This document shows, one piece after another, positions 8,089 through 17,230 of a stretch of 64,000 nt of DNA (position 1 is its first letter; every line of letters begins with the position of its first letter). Origin of the DNA: Thermoplasmata archaeon. GTDB lineage: Archaea; Thermoplasmatota; Thermoplasmata; Thermoplasmatales; GCA-001856825. A program made the translations under genes and the position numbers. Location: assembly GCA_021797855.1 (NCBI GenBank), contig JAJZYX010000004.1:22918-86917 (forward strand). Direction: 5' to 3'. Below the pieces are notes generated by a model, which did no database searches, had not been told where the DNA came from, and saw nothing but the letters and a program-made list of their open reading frames with translations.

Positions 8089-8700
8089 GTGGAAGACCAA
8101 AGAGCTGCCGCAGGGGAATCAATGCAAGGAGAAATATTATGTAGAAAGTATTTAGATTATGTTTCCTATCACAAGACCATGGCGGATTTAAGGGATCAGG
8201 TCGTTGAGGATAGAGGTATAATCAAGAAGATTCAACTTCTGTTCCCGGGTTATCACGGATACAGGATAAACGAAGATTTGAGGGATGCGGATGTGATCCT
8301 CAAGGACGAGCTCTACAAGAAGATGCTTGATGTCATAGCGAAACTCAAGACAGGCGAGAGCTCGCTCGTGAGTGCAGGACAGTTCAAGGGACTGGAGGCA
8401 ATCGGAGCCTTAAGGTCCAGGATGCAAACAGCAGCAGAGGACGTGAAACACCATAGTGCTGGCTATTCCGGCATTTCCGCACCAATAAAAGTTGACGCGA
8501 AGAAAATTTCCGCCCTTTATGATTTAGACATGAAGATCTTTGACCAGATTCAGAGCCTCCAGAGGGGAGTTTCTGATTTTGTTAGCAAATGCGCTTCAGG
8601 GAGCATAGATCAATCCAAGCTGCAGGAGATCGATGCGGTAATTTCGTCTATAACGGACTTGAACAACAGCAGAGAAAACCTCCTGTATGGGGGTGTTTAA
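8089..8700 (+). CDS. Uncharacterised helical protein, first gene of the SPFH cassette
   Basis: A 203-residue, mostly helical, soluble protein without cysteine pairs or membrane segments. The stretch FPGYHGYRINEDLRDADVIL resembles a PGYxGY...R.AD motif I recall from uncharacterised proteins next to SPFH genes in other prokaryotes; this is memory, not a search. I chose GTG 8089 because TTTTTAAA at 8061-8068 predicts a leaderless transcript starting there; a TTG at 8071 is also in frame. Its stop directly abuts the ATG of the SPFH gene, so the two should be co-translated. Confidence 0.6.
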   Translation: MEDQRAAAGESMQGEILCRKYLDYVSYHKTMADLRDQVVEDRGIIKKIQLLFPGYHGYRINEDLRDADVILKDELYKKMLDVIAKLKTGESSLVSAGQFKGLEAIGALRSRMQTAAEDVKHHSAGYSGISAPIKVDAKKISALYDLDMKIFDQIQSLQRGVSDFVSKCASGSIDQSKLQEIDAVISSITDLNNSRENLLYGGV

Positions 8701-9861
8701 ATGGTATTCGGCAAGAAGGGTGGTGATATACCCTCGAAGGGAGGGAGCGTTTTCGGTTCAACTACATTCGAGTGGGAAGATCAGTTCAAACAGGGGAACA
8801 TCATGTGGAAGGTCCCCAGGCTCATCAGACTGAACGACAACGTCGTTGTGAGGGAAGATGAAACCGCAGTCTTCTTCAGGGATGGGAAGGCTATTTGGTA
8901 CATCGACAAACCGGGGAGGTATGCACTCACAGACCTCAACGCTCCAATTGTGGGAGGACTTGTCAAGGCGCTAACAGGAATCCAGCAACAGGCTTACGTC
9001 TATTACCTCCAGAGGAGAATAATAGATGGCAAATTCGGGTCAAAGGAACCTTACGCCTTCAGGGACAAGGATTTCGATATAGTCATGCTGAGACTCTTCG
9101 GTGATATGAGGTACAGGATATCAGACCCATCCATCTTCATCAACCAATTTGTGGGTACCTTCAACGCAGAGACAAGCGCTGATGTCGAGAGCAGAATAAG
9201 GGATCAGGTAGTACTGCTTATATACAACATCCTAGGAAAGATGAAGGATCAGGGAGTCTCGGTCCTTGACCTTCCCTCAAACCTGTTGAACATAGAGGAG
9301 GCCGTGCTCGCTTCTTCAAAGGCAGCCTTTGATCAGTACGGAATTGAAATTAACAAGATATCCGGACTCAACATCTCGCTTCCGGAAGCAGTGCAGAAGG
9401 CGATTGATACCCGTTCAAGCATGAAGGTTGTAGGCGCAAACTATCTTCAGTTTCAGGCGGGTCAGGCGATGGTCGATGCCGCCAAGAACCCTGGCGGGAC
9501 TGCTGGTGCCGGAGTAGGACTTGGAATGGGTCTCGGTGCAGGCGCAGGAATGGCGTATCCAATGGCATCCAATATAACGCAGGGGATGAGCCAGCAGCCC
9601 CCCCAACAGGAGAGGAAGGTGAAGAAGTGTCCGAAGTGCCAGACGGAGGTAGACGAGAACGCGAAATTCTGCCCGTCATGCGGGTATAATTTTGAGTCAG
9701 ACCAGTTGATGAAATGCCCGAGCTGTGGAAAGGATATCCCCAAAACCTCAAAGTTCTGCCCTGAGTGCGGGAAGCCGATAGTAACAAAATGCCTGAAGTG
9801 CGGAACTGAAATTCCAGCTGGGGCTAAGTTCTGTCCAAATTGCGGAGAAAAGGTGGTATGA
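8701..9861 (+). CDS. SPFH-domain protein with C-terminal zinc ribbons (YdjI-like)
   Basis: This 386-residue protein has an SPFH/band-7 core over about residues 15-260 (start VREDETAVFFRDGKAIWYI, end INKISGLNISLPEAVQKAI). A Gly/Ala-rich linker (GTAGAGVGLGMGLGAGAG) follows. The tail has three CPxC-type zinc ribbons (CPKCQ...CPSCG, CPSCG...CPECG, CLKCG...CPNCG). It matches the COG4260 family, which includes Bacillus YdjI and builds membrane-associated scaffolds. It has no membrane segment of its own. The gene sits between the helical protein and another zinc-ribbon protein, and is likely translated with both. Confidence 0.82.
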   Translation: MVFGKKGGDIPSKGGSVFGSTTFEWEDQFKQGNIMWKVPRLIRLNDNVVVREDETAVFFRDGKAIWYIDKPGRYALTDLNAPIVGGLVKALTGIQQQAYVYYLQRRIIDGKFGSKEPYAFRDKDFDIVMLRLFGDMRYRISDPSIFINQFVGTFNAETSADVESRIRDQVVLLIYNILGKMKDQGVSVLDLPSNLLNIEEAVLASSKAAFDQYGIEINKISGLNISLPEAVQKAIDTRSSMKVVGANYLQFQAGQAMVDAAKNPGGTAGAGVGLGMGLGAGAGMAYPMASNITQGMSQQPPQQERKVKKCPKCQTEVDENAKFCPSCGYNFESDQLMKCPSCGKDIPKTSKFCPECGKPIVTKCLKCGTEIPAGAKFCPNCGEKVV

Positions 9862-9862
9862 G

Positions 9863-10786
9863 TTGTATTGCAGGAAGTGCGGCTCCCAGATTCCGGACGA
9901 TTCAGACTTTTGCCCGAAATGCGGTGCACCTCAGAAGGTAGGGTCTGGCCAAGCTCAGTCCGGCGAGAAACCACAGGACCAGGAAGAAGTTCTCAAGGAA
10001 ATGAAATGCCCCAACTGCGGTGCTCCTCTGAATCCTGCATCCGGCGAAGCGATGGTAGTGTGCAGCTACTGCGGTACATCAATATCCCTAGGCTCGCTCG
10101 GATGGACCAAGGTCGAGAAACACTTCATTCTTGACATAAAGGTACAGATGAGGGATCAGGCAGAGCAGATTGCAAAGGAGTTCCTGGACAGCAGCATCTT
10201 TCACAGACATCTGTTCGAGAAAAGCGAGCTGAAGAAATCGGAGTTGAATTATCTCCCCTACTGGATAATTGACGCTGGATACTCCGCCCAATATCAGTAC
10301 AAGAGGGAACAGGTAAACCCAGGTGGGTTTGTTGCAGTTGGAATGGGAGGAAGGGGAGGCTTCGGGGGGCCCACTGTCAACATCCAAACTATCGTTGAAT
10401 CCGGATCGGACGTGAATGAGGTAAGCTACCCGGTTATAGCAATAGAGAACATGAACCAGTACCAACCTCCTGATTATGTGTTCAACCTCGCTGCAAAGAG
10501 ACCCATAGGACAGACCGACATGAACGGTCCGGTGAAACTGCTGAACGGCACGATGGGGGAAGAAAAGGCGAGAATGGAAGGTAAAATAAGAATTCAGCAG
10601 TGGGAAATCAGAAAATTACAGAGGACAGTGAGAGGATTCCTGTCAGCAAGCGTTACGGTTGACTTGGCGGATATGTATCTGGTGCACATCCCGATCTGGT
10701 CTCTCCAATTTCAGCACAAGGACCAGACGATATTCCTCCTGATCGATGCACACAATGCAAGGGTAATGGAAGAAACGAAGTCCTAA
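9863..10786 (+). CDS. Double zinc-ribbon protein, partner of the SPFH protein
   Basis: Residues 1-22 form one zinc ribbon (YCRKCGSQI...DFCPKCG) and about residues 48-72 a second, TFIIB-like ribbon (MKCPNCGAP...CSYCGTS). The remaining 230 residues are a globular domain without a recognised fold, including a Gly-rich loop VGMGGRGGFGG. The start is TTG 9863, one base after the SPFH stop, because CxxC begins at codon 3. Bacterial relatives in ydj-type operons carry similar ribbons. The C-terminus looks like substrate-sensing or adaptor sequence rather than an enzyme. Function unknown. Confidence 0.7.
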   Translation: MYCRKCGSQIPDDSDFCPKCGAPQKVGSGQAQSGEKPQDQEEVLKEMKCPNCGAPLNPASGEAMVVCSYCGTSISLGSLGWTKVEKHFILDIKVQMRDQAEQIAKEFLDSSIFHRHLFEKSELKKSELNYLPYWIIDAGYSAQYQYKREQVNPGGFVAVGMGGRGGFGGPTVNIQTIVESGSDVNEVSYPVIAIENMNQYQPPDYVFNLAAKRPIGQTDMNGPVKLLNGTMGEEKARMEGKIRIQQWEIRKLQRTVRGFLSASVTVDLADMYLVHIPIWSLQFQHKDQTIFLLIDAHNARVMEETKS

Positions 10787-10962
10787 AGGCGGAAAGCAGA
10801 ACGACCCATAGGTAATGGAGAAATCTTCATCCCATGTGCGTGTGCCCTCAATCAATATTTTAGTAATCTTTCCCTAACCTCCCAGGCAAATGCGAGACCT
10901 GTCGTTTAAAAGTTTCACGTTTCGATTGAATTGTCTTTAATTTACAGTTACGCTAGAACATA

Positions 10963-10977
10963 CGGAATAATATTCCG
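10963..10977. promoter_or_regulatory. Inverted repeat upstream of the M61 peptidase gene
   Basis: CGGAAT-AAT-ATTCCG is a perfect 6-bp inverted repeat with a 3-base spacer in the 282-base gap before the M61 gene. The gap otherwise holds AT-rich promoter-like sequence and no reading frame I can support. The repeat lies about 90 bases before the start codon, so an operator role is only a possibility. Confidence 0.3.
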
Positions 10978-11068
10978 AACTTCCCCTGTACAACAGCATA
11001 AATCTTCCATATATTGGACATTCGATGAGGGAGAGCAATCTTTTTTTGGAATGTAAGTTTAACATGCT

Positions 11069-12778
11069 ATGCCGGTTAGATTTGTCTTGGACCTGTCTGA
11101 GGCTCATACTGGGATTGTGAACGTCCACATGGAGTTCCCTTCCTCTGGTAAGGAAGAGGTTGTGATGCCTGTCTGGACCCCGGGTTCTTACCTCGTCAGA
11201 GACTTCTCCAGGCATGTATCGGGAATCAGAGCTGATGGCAAGATAGAGCAGATTTCAAAGAACAGGTGGTCGGTCCTATCGAAGGGGGATACGGCAATCG
11301 TTGACTACCAGGTTTTCTGTGACGAGTTAACTGTCGATACGCCATATTCGAACGGTTCATTCGTCCTCATTAACGGAGCGGGCATATTCTTCTATCCTGA
11401 GGGGAAGAAAGACTGCGAATATAACGTGAAAATAAGGAACTACGGGAAATGGAAGATAGCCACAGGAATGCCCGAGAAAGGTGGTGTATATGTCGCAGAG
11501 GACTACGACCACCTTGTGGACTGTCCGTTTCTTATCGGCGATCTCCAAATGATGGAATTTTCTGTAAAAGGCAAGAAGCACACAATAGCGTGGCAGGGGA
11601 AAATGATTAGGGAGAAGAGCAGAATAACCGACGACTTCAGGAGGATAGTTGAAGCAGAGGGGAGGATATTCGGGGAATTGCCGTACGACAGGTACGTCTT
11701 TCTCATCATGTCTGTCCCAGATGAGTACTACGGAGGACTGGAGCACAAGAACAGCACCGCAATTCTCACACCCGATTACAAGCTCATCGAGGACTATGAC
11801 TACAAGCTTTTCCTGACAACGGTCTCCCATGAATTTTTCCACACATGGAATGTCAAGAGGATAAGGCCCAAGGAGCTGGGACCCTTTGATTATACGAGGG
11901 AGGTATACACCAATCTACTCTGGCTGAGTGAAGGTTTCACGTCTTATTACGAATGGGTCGTCCTCTGGAGGGCAGGGTTGGTAAAGGAGGATGAGTACAT
12001 CTCACACATAACGAAGATGATAGACTACTACAGGATGCAGCCAGGTCATATCCTACCAGCGGACCTGTCGTCTTTTACCACCTGGATAAAGCTGTACAAA
12101 CCTGACGGGAACTCAATAAATTCCTACGTCTCTTATTACCTGAAGGGGGAGTTGATCGCCTTCGCACTAAACAGCGAGATAATCAGGAAGACCGGAGGAA
12201 AGAGATCGCTTGATGATGTTTTCCGGGAGCTGTTCGAGGAGTTCAAGAAGACCGGCAGGGGCATAGATAAGGAGGACCTGATAGCAAAGGTGGATGGGCT
12301 AATCGGGGAAGAGGCAGGCAGACTTGTCAAAAGACTTTCAGAGACAACGGAGGAGATAAATTTCGATGGGTACCTGCGGCAAATGGGCTACAGGGTAAGC
12401 AGGAAATACGCAGAAAAGAGAACAAGTCCAAGAGCGTTCCTGGGGATGTTCGTATCGACCGAAGCTGGAAAAGTCGCTGTCAGGAGCGTGATAAAGGGTT
12501 ATCCTGCCCACAAGGCCGGAATCCTGCCCGGGGACGAGCTCGTAGCAATAAATGGCGAAAGATTCACCGATACATTCACGAGGATTCTGGCTAAGGAGCT
12601 CAGGTCAGCAAAGGTCGATTCCCTAAAGCACCTGAAGCCGGGTGATGATGTGGAACTTTACGTCTTCAGGAAGAACAACCTCCATTACTTCAGGATGAAG
12701 GCCAGTGAGGAACCGAAGGAAACTGTAGCAGTTAAGGGGAGGAGCACTAAAATAAAGTCAAAGATGCTTTCAGGATAG
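11069..12778 (+). CDS. M61 family metallopeptidase with PDZ domain
   Basis: This 569-residue protein has the three M61 regions. The N-terminal beta domain begins PVWTPGSYLVRDFSRHVSG. The catalytic zinc site is HEFFHTWNVKR near residue 254, with the third ligand in LWLSEGFTSYYE about 32 residues later. A PDZ domain spans roughly residues 440-540 (AHKAGILPGDELVAINGE). Family members are aminopeptidases or glycyl-peptidases. No signal peptide is visible, so it probably works in the cytoplasm. It ends 9 bases into the convergent uracil-DNA glycosylase gene. Confidence 0.9.
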   Translation: MPVRFVLDLSEAHTGIVNVHMEFPSSGKEEVVMPVWTPGSYLVRDFSRHVSGIRADGKIEQISKNRWSVLSKGDTAIVDYQVFCDELTVDTPYSNGSFVLINGAGIFFYPEGKKDCEYNVKIRNYGKWKIATGMPEKGGVYVAEDYDHLVDCPFLIGDLQMMEFSVKGKKHTIAWQGKMIREKSRITDDFRRIVEAEGRIFGELPYDRYVFLIMSVPDEYYGGLEHKNSTAILTPDYKLIEDYDYKLFLTTVSHEFFHTWNVKRIRPKELGPFDYTREVYTNLLWLSEGFTSYYEWVVLWRAGLVKEDEYISHITKMIDYYRMQPGHILPADLSSFTTWIKLYKPDGNSINSYVSYYLKGELIAFALNSEIIRKTGGKRSLDDVFRELFEEFKKTGRGIDKEDLIAKVDGLIGEEAGRLVKRLSETTEEINFDGYLRQMGYRVSRKYAEKRTSPRAFLGMFVSTEAGKVAVRSVIKGYPAHKAGILPGDELVAINGERFTDTFTRILAKELRSAKVDSLKHLKPGDDVELYVFRKNNLHYFRMKASEEPKETVAVKGRSTKIKSKMLSG

Positions 12779-13447
12779 GAATTTATCCCTAATCTCTGAA
12801 AGAACGTTCACAAACCTAACCTTTGTCAATCTGCCGGTGTTGACGTTTCTCGGGCTGGGGTGGTAGGAAGCGTACAACCATACGCCCCCTAACCTGTATG
12901 CAGCGCCATGCTTGAAGACCAGTCCTGAAACGTCATAACCCTTGCTCTTATAATAGGCTTTACAGATATCAAAAGCAATCTTCCCCAGGGTCAGAATGAC
13001 CTTCAGATTCTTCATGTGCTCAATTTCAAACTCCCGATAGTCGCTGCAGTTCGAGAGCTCCTGACGTGTCGGCTTGTCGCTGGGCGGAACGCACTTGAGG
13101 ACAGCCGTAATGTAGAGGTCTTCGAGTCTGAGGCCGTCGTCCTTTGACACGGAATCTGGCTTATTTGACAGGCCTACATCGTACAGGCAAGAGAAAAGGA
13201 AAGAGGCGCTCTTGTCCCCTGTGAATACCCGCCCCGTCCTATTCCCTCCGGTTGCGGCTGGAGCCAGGCCTAGTATCAGGAGCCTGGAATCGATGTTTCC
13301 AAATCCTGGAACTGGCCTGCTCCAGAAGCTTTCCCCCAGAAACCTGGAATTTCTCTTCGCCACTGCAACCCTGAACTTGACTAGTCTCGGGCATCTCCTG
13401 CATCTCACCAGTTTTGAATTCATCTCCTCCAGAGATTTGAAACTCAT
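12770..13447 (-). CDS. Uracil-DNA glycosylase, family 5 (UDGb)
   Basis: The 225-residue enzyme removes uracil and related deaminated bases from DNA. Motif 1 is GLAPAATGGNRTGR at residues 60-73; the family-5 form has Ala or Thr where family 4 has acidic residues. Motif 2 is SYHPSPRNVNTGR near the C-terminus. Cysteines C16, C19 and two further on (KCVPPSD, NCSDY) fit the iron-sulfur cluster of families 4 and 5. It overlaps the trehalose-phosphatase gene by 4 bases, so the two share a message despite unrelated roles. Confidence 0.9.
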   Translation of the reverse strand: MSFKSLEEMNSKLVRCRRCPRLVKFRVAVAKRNSRFLGESFWSRPVPGFGNIDSRLLILGLAPAATGGNRTGRVFTGDKSASFLFSCLYDVGLSNKPDSVSKDDGLRLEDLYITAVLKCVPPSDKPTRQELSNCSDYREFEIEHMKNLKVILTLGKIAFDICKAYYKSKGYDVSGLVFKHGAAYRLGGVWLYASYHPSPRNVNTGRLTKVRFVNVLSEIRDKFLS

Positions 13448-14193
13448 AATCCCTTCCTGAACATTTCGTTCTGTTTCTTAAGCAGGGTCTCCAGAAAAGC
13501 TCTCATCATTGAAGGGGTTGGTAGCCTGTATCTTGCTGCAGTCTCCCCATCCCCTACCTTTATCGTCACATGTTTTGACAGTTTCTCGAAAGCCTCCTCG
13601 TCTGTCCTGTCATCCCCAGCGAATAATACGAGGTCTTCAGTTCCGATGAGTTTCAACATAGCAGTCCCCTTATTCACACCCTTCACCCTGAGTTCGTAAA
13701 CAAACTTTCCGCTATATAATTCAAACCCGTCCTCCCGTATGTTGGATATAACATATTCAAGATCGTCAAGTCTGTTCCTTGCCACGTTATAGTAATGGAA
13801 CTGCAATCCACCCCTCTTGTCTATGATACGCAAGCCAGGGAATTCCTCTTCAAGATAGGAATATTTATTTGCCATTTTCCGTGTTTCCTTCCTGTAATAG
13901 TCAAAACCCTCTATGAAACTCTTCTCTCCGTCCTCACTCATCCGTTCAGAGCCGTGCATTGCGATGATATTGAATCCCTTCCCAATCAAGGAGACGAACC
14001 CGTCAAGGTCTCGCCCTGTCACAAGGTAGAGGGGCAATCTCGATTTCAGCGCAACCAGGAGATCAATCAGACCCCTGTCCGGAATCGCAAGTTCTGGCTG
14101 TGATGTTATGTCCACGAGAGTTCCATCGTAGTCCAGGAACATCTTTGTAAGTCCACCCCTTTCCTTGATATCTCTCAATATATCCTCAAGCAT
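13444..14193 (-). CDS. otsB: Trehalose-6-phosphate phosphatase
   Basis: This 249-residue HAD-superfamily protein has the nucleophile motif FLDYDGTLVDI (residues 19-29), motif II LVTGRDL, and motif IV FAGDDRTDEEAF. The Cap-region pattern RGGLQFHYYNVAR matches trehalose-6-phosphate phosphatases, which complete trehalose synthesis from trehalose 6-phosphate. No OtsA-like synthase is in the window. It is the first gene of a two-gene message with the uracil-DNA glycosylase. Confidence 0.87.
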   Translation of the reverse strand: MLEDILRDIKERGGLTKMFLDYDGTLVDITSQPELAIPDRGLIDLLVALKSRLPLYLVTGRDLDGFVSLIGKGFNIIAMHGSERMSEDGEKSFIEGFDYYRKETRKMANKYSYLEEEFPGLRIIDKRGGLQFHYYNVARNRLDDLEYVISNIREDGFELYSGKFVYELRVKGVNKGTAMLKLIGTEDLVLFAGDDRTDEEAFEKLSKHVTIKVGDGETAARYRLPTPSMMRAFLETLLKKQNEMFRKGL

Positions 14194-14294
14194 CGTAGCA
14201 TTCCTGTGTAGTATTCCCCGAGTAATTGGATAATTGCTAATTTACCTTTCCGAAGGCTCCGTCATCAAGCACTATGTCCCGACATAAGGGAGAA

Positions 14295-15809
14295 TCAGGA
14301 CTGATCGAAGGAATCGAATGTAGTCTGTATATTCCTACTTCCCCCTCCCTTCAGAATGTTCTTCATCTTCTTCTCCTTCCTTCCTGCGGAATAGTAGTAG
14401 GAAAAGTCCCTGGTGTTCTCCATTGTCAGGACGTATACCTTGCCCCTCCCAAACCTCCCAGTCCTCCCCCTCCTCTGAATAGATCTCACCTCACTCGCCA
14501 CAGGCTCGTGAAAAATGACTGTGTCAGCAGAAGGAACGTCAAGTCCCTCCTCGCCCACCTGTGTTGCCACAAGAACCTTTATCTTTCCTTCCCTGAAGAG
14601 TTGGAGTGTCGTAGTCTGCTCCTTCTGGCTCATCCCCTTGCCTTCCTTTCCGGAACTCTGTCCAATGAATTTCTCGCAGGAGAACCCCTCGCCCCTCAGT
14701 ATTTCGGAGAGAATGTTGGCCGTTATCCTGTAATGGCAGAACACAATAGCCTTTTCATAGCTTCTTCCCCTCAGTATTTCTATTATCTTGGAAATTTTTG
14801 GCGTATGCTTGTCCAGTGGTTGTTTTAATAGGGACTCAACCCTCTCCTCTATGTAGGAGATCCTCTTGTCCGCCATGATCTTTTTCGCATTGCCACCTTT
14901 CTTCTTCATTTCCTCAAGGTATGCCTGAAAAGGCAAAATGCCCTGCGTTTCTGCAAACTCAAGAAGGTAGTCTATGAGTATTGCGTGGGTCCTGATCCTC
15001 AGGGCCGAATATAGATACCTGTTTCCCCTCCTGATCTCACTGAAAATGTAGTCACCCAAATCTATGAGTTCCTTTCTAGAGTGACCTTGAAGCCGCAAGG
15101 AGAACGATTCCAATTTCCTCACCATCTCGCCAAGCATCTCTCTCAGAACACCTATAATTTCAGCGACTCCATCCGGAGTAGGTATCCTGACCTGTTCAAT
15201 CTCTATCCCCTTTATGTAAGCTACCACGTCAGGGGAGTTTTCATCCCTGACCTCAAGTTCGACAATCTTGAGATTCTTGATAATCTCTTCAATCTTTTCC
15301 CTATCCCCTCCGGGGGAAGCAGTTGTTGCGATGATCCTTGATTCCCGGAAAAATTCAGCGATCTCCACATAGGAATAATTCCCTATGGCCCTGTGCGCTT
15401 CATCGAATATCACGACCTTCACATCATTCTTTATGTCTTCAAGAAGTGAGAAATCGTTACTTATCACCTGTGGAGTGGAAACAATGACCCTTGCACTCTG
15501 ATACCTCTCCCTCCTTTCCTTTTTCTTCGTCTCCCCCGTAACCTCTACAATCTCAGCCTCGTCCAACGTAAGCAACTTCCTAAGGTTGGTGGCATGCTGG
15601 TGAACAAGTGGCCTGGTGGGGGCAAGAAATATGCCTTTTCCACCATCACGGATTAGGATTGAGAGGGCAATGATCGCTATGATCGTCTTGCCGAGGGCTG
15701 TTGGTATGACCACCAAAGTATTCTTTTCAACTGCCTTGAGCGCAATGCTCTCTTGATATTCCCTGAACTCTATCAGGTCATCCCTGAGGAGTTCAGAATA
15801 TTTTGGCAC
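14295..15809 (-). CDS. Hef-like SF2 DNA helicase without nuclease domain
   Basis: This 504-residue superfamily-2 helicase belongs to the Hef/FANCM/Mph1 group: FREYQESIALKAVEKNTLVV, Walker A PTALGKT, FDEAHRAIGNY, TASPGG, a helical insert, and motif VI QRRGRTGRFGRG. Euryarchaeal Hef normally continues into an ERCC4 nuclease and HhH region of about 250 residues. Here the protein stops soon after the helicase core. The last residues IQTTFDSFDQS resemble a PCNA-interacting (PIP) box. It probably remodels stalled forks. The start is GTG 15809, about 25 bases after a TTAAAGTTAAAG element. Confidence 0.85.
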   Translation of the reverse strand: MPKYSELLRDDLIEFREYQESIALKAVEKNTLVVIPTALGKTIIAIIALSILIRDGGKGIFLAPTRPLVHQHATNLRKLLTLDEAEIVEVTGETKKKERRERYQSARVIVSTPQVISNDFSLLEDIKNDVKVVIFDEAHRAIGNYSYVEIAEFFRESRIIATTASPGGDREKIEEIIKNLKIVELEVRDENSPDVVAYIKGIEIEQVRIPTPDGVAEIIGVLREMLGEMVRKLESFSLRLQGHSRKELIDLGDYIFSEIRRGNRYLYSALRIRTHAILIDYLLEFAETQGILPFQAYLEEMKKKGGNAKKIMADKRISYIEERVESLLKQPLDKHTPKISKIIEILRGRSYEKAIVFCHYRITANILSEILRGEGFSCEKFIGQSSGKEGKGMSQKEQTTTLQLFREGKIKVLVATQVGEEGLDVPSADTVIFHEPVASEVRSIQRRGRTGRFGRGKVYVLTMENTRDFSYYYSAGRKEKKMKNILKGGGSRNIQTTFDSFDQS

Positions 15810-15925
15810 GATGGTTAATCACTGAATGGCTTTAACTTTAACCAAAGAGTACCAAGGTTTTATTTCTATAAAAATCTCTATATTTTTAAAAAAGGTTTAT
15901 TTACGCGTTTCACATACACACTGCA

Positions 15926-17167
15926 GTGCTACCGATCTACAGGGATGTCCTATTAGTCTCGATTCTCACGACGATAATCTATCTCCTCTACTATTCTGTC
16001 AATACCTATTACCTCACCAGGCACGAATCCGTCACTAAGCCCGAATTGAATGTGGATTTAGAGGAGGTAACGGTCGTTGTCCCGGTCTACAATGAAAAGG
16101 TCGACGTATTTGAGAAGGTCGTAGCAGCCATAAAGGAGCAGAACGTTAGGTTCGTCGTAGTGGGGGATTCCAGCAATGAGCCCTACAGGTCGATCGTGGA
16201 GAGGAACGGTGGCACCTTCGTTTATCTTCAAAACCGCAGCGGGAAGCGGATAGCAATTTCTGAAGGGATGCAGCGTGTAACCACCAAGTTTGTGCTGTTC
16301 GTTGACAGCGACACCACCCTCCCCCCTGACACGGTTGTAAAGATGCTGGGGCACTTTGACGAAAACGTTGGAGGGGTTGGGGCGAATGTTTCAGTGAGAA
16401 GGTCACCATCTGGAGCATCCTATAGCGCTGAATTCCTGGAGAGGACAAGGGAGGTCATACTGAAGGCTATGGCTGCTAACGGAGGGAGCGTTATGGTTAT
16501 AGACGGCAAGTGTGCGATGTATAGGACGGAATTGGTGAAGCCCCTGCTGATATCCGATGAATTCAGAAACTACAGGGTGGCCGGAAGGGTCGCAACGATG
16601 GGGGACGATCAGCAGCTTACTGCTTACATCATAAGGAATGGCTATAAGGCAGCCAAGTGTTTTGACGTTACGGTTGAAACAGAACCTCCTGAGGATTTCA
16701 GGCAGTTCGCAAAGCAGAGTGTCAGATGGGCGAGGAGCTCCTATTATTACTTTATAAAGAATCTGTTCGATGGTACCACATTCAAGGCTGGGCCTTTCTA
16801 TGCATTCGAAGCTATAAGTACGTTTGCCCTTCCTGTAATCACGCTAGGTCTCGGTTTTTTCAGGCTGTATCTCAGCATACACATTCTGGGAACGTATGCA
16901 GGCAACAGTCTTGATACCATTTTAGACCTTCTGGCAAATCCATCAGTCTTGTTTACCAACAGGGTGGACCGTGCACTTCTCCATCCGTTTCTTACTCTGA
17001 TCAGCCTTCCTGGGCCAATAATATTCGGGACTGCCGTGGCCTATAACCTTAGGAAGGAGAGGTTGAGGACACTGGGGTACGGCGGACTGGCGCTCCTTAT
17101 AATTTTCTTCACCTCAATATATGGATTTATGACCTGCTGGAAACAGTCGAAGTGGATGACGAGATAG
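15926..17167 (+). CDS. Membrane-bound family 2 glycosyltransferase
   Basis: The 413-residue protein has an N-terminal membrane helix, then a GT2 domain with VTVVVPVYNEK, the nucleotide-binding DSDTTLP, GDDQQLT and the QSVRWARSSYYY motif typical of processive synthases. About three membrane helices follow. It resembles hyaluronan/cellulose-synthase-type enzymes that build surface glycans from nucleotide sugars. GTG 15926 is the likely leaderless start, 28 bases after TTTATTTA. The gene is divergent from the helicase, and next to sugar-kinase and nucleotide-sugar genes. Confidence 0.87.
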   Translation: MLPIYRDVLLVSILTTIIYLLYYSVNTYYLTRHESVTKPELNVDLEEVTVVVPVYNEKVDVFEKVVAAIKEQNVRFVVVGDSSNEPYRSIVERNGGTFVYLQNRSGKRIAISEGMQRVTTKFVLFVDSDTTLPPDTVVKMLGHFDENVGGVGANVSVRRSPSGASYSAEFLERTREVILKAMAANGGSVMVIDGKCAMYRTELVKPLLISDEFRNYRVAGRVATMGDDQQLTAYIIRNGYKAAKCFDVTVETEPPEDFRQFAKQSVRWARSSYYYFIKNLFDGTTFKAGPFYAFEAISTFALPVITLGLGFFRLYLSIHILGTYAGNSLDTILDLLANPSVLFTNRVDRALLHPFLTLISLPGPIIFGTAVAYNLRKERLRTLGYGGLALLIIFFTSIYGFMTCWKQSKWMTR

Positions 17168-17188
17168 CTATGGATTCTGATAGAATGA

Positions 17189-17212
17189 TCTGCGCCCCGA
17201 TTTTAGCGCAGA
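17189..17212. terminator. Perfect hairpin between convergent genes
   Basis: TCTGCGC (17189-17195) and GCGCAGA (17206-17212) form a perfect 7-bp stem with a 10-base loop. It is centred in the 63-base gap between the convergent glycosyltransferase and GHMP kinase genes. Position suggests a bidirectional transcript-end structure. It could equally be a protein-binding palindrome. Confidence 0.45.
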
Positions 17213-17230
17213 GAAAGCTAGTGGTGGACT

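Noticed and set aside
9368..9974. Long minus-strand frames opposite the SPFH and zinc-ribbon genes
   Set aside because: They mirror the zinc-ribbon repeats and the Gly-rich linker on the coding strand; repetition there keeps the opposite frames open.
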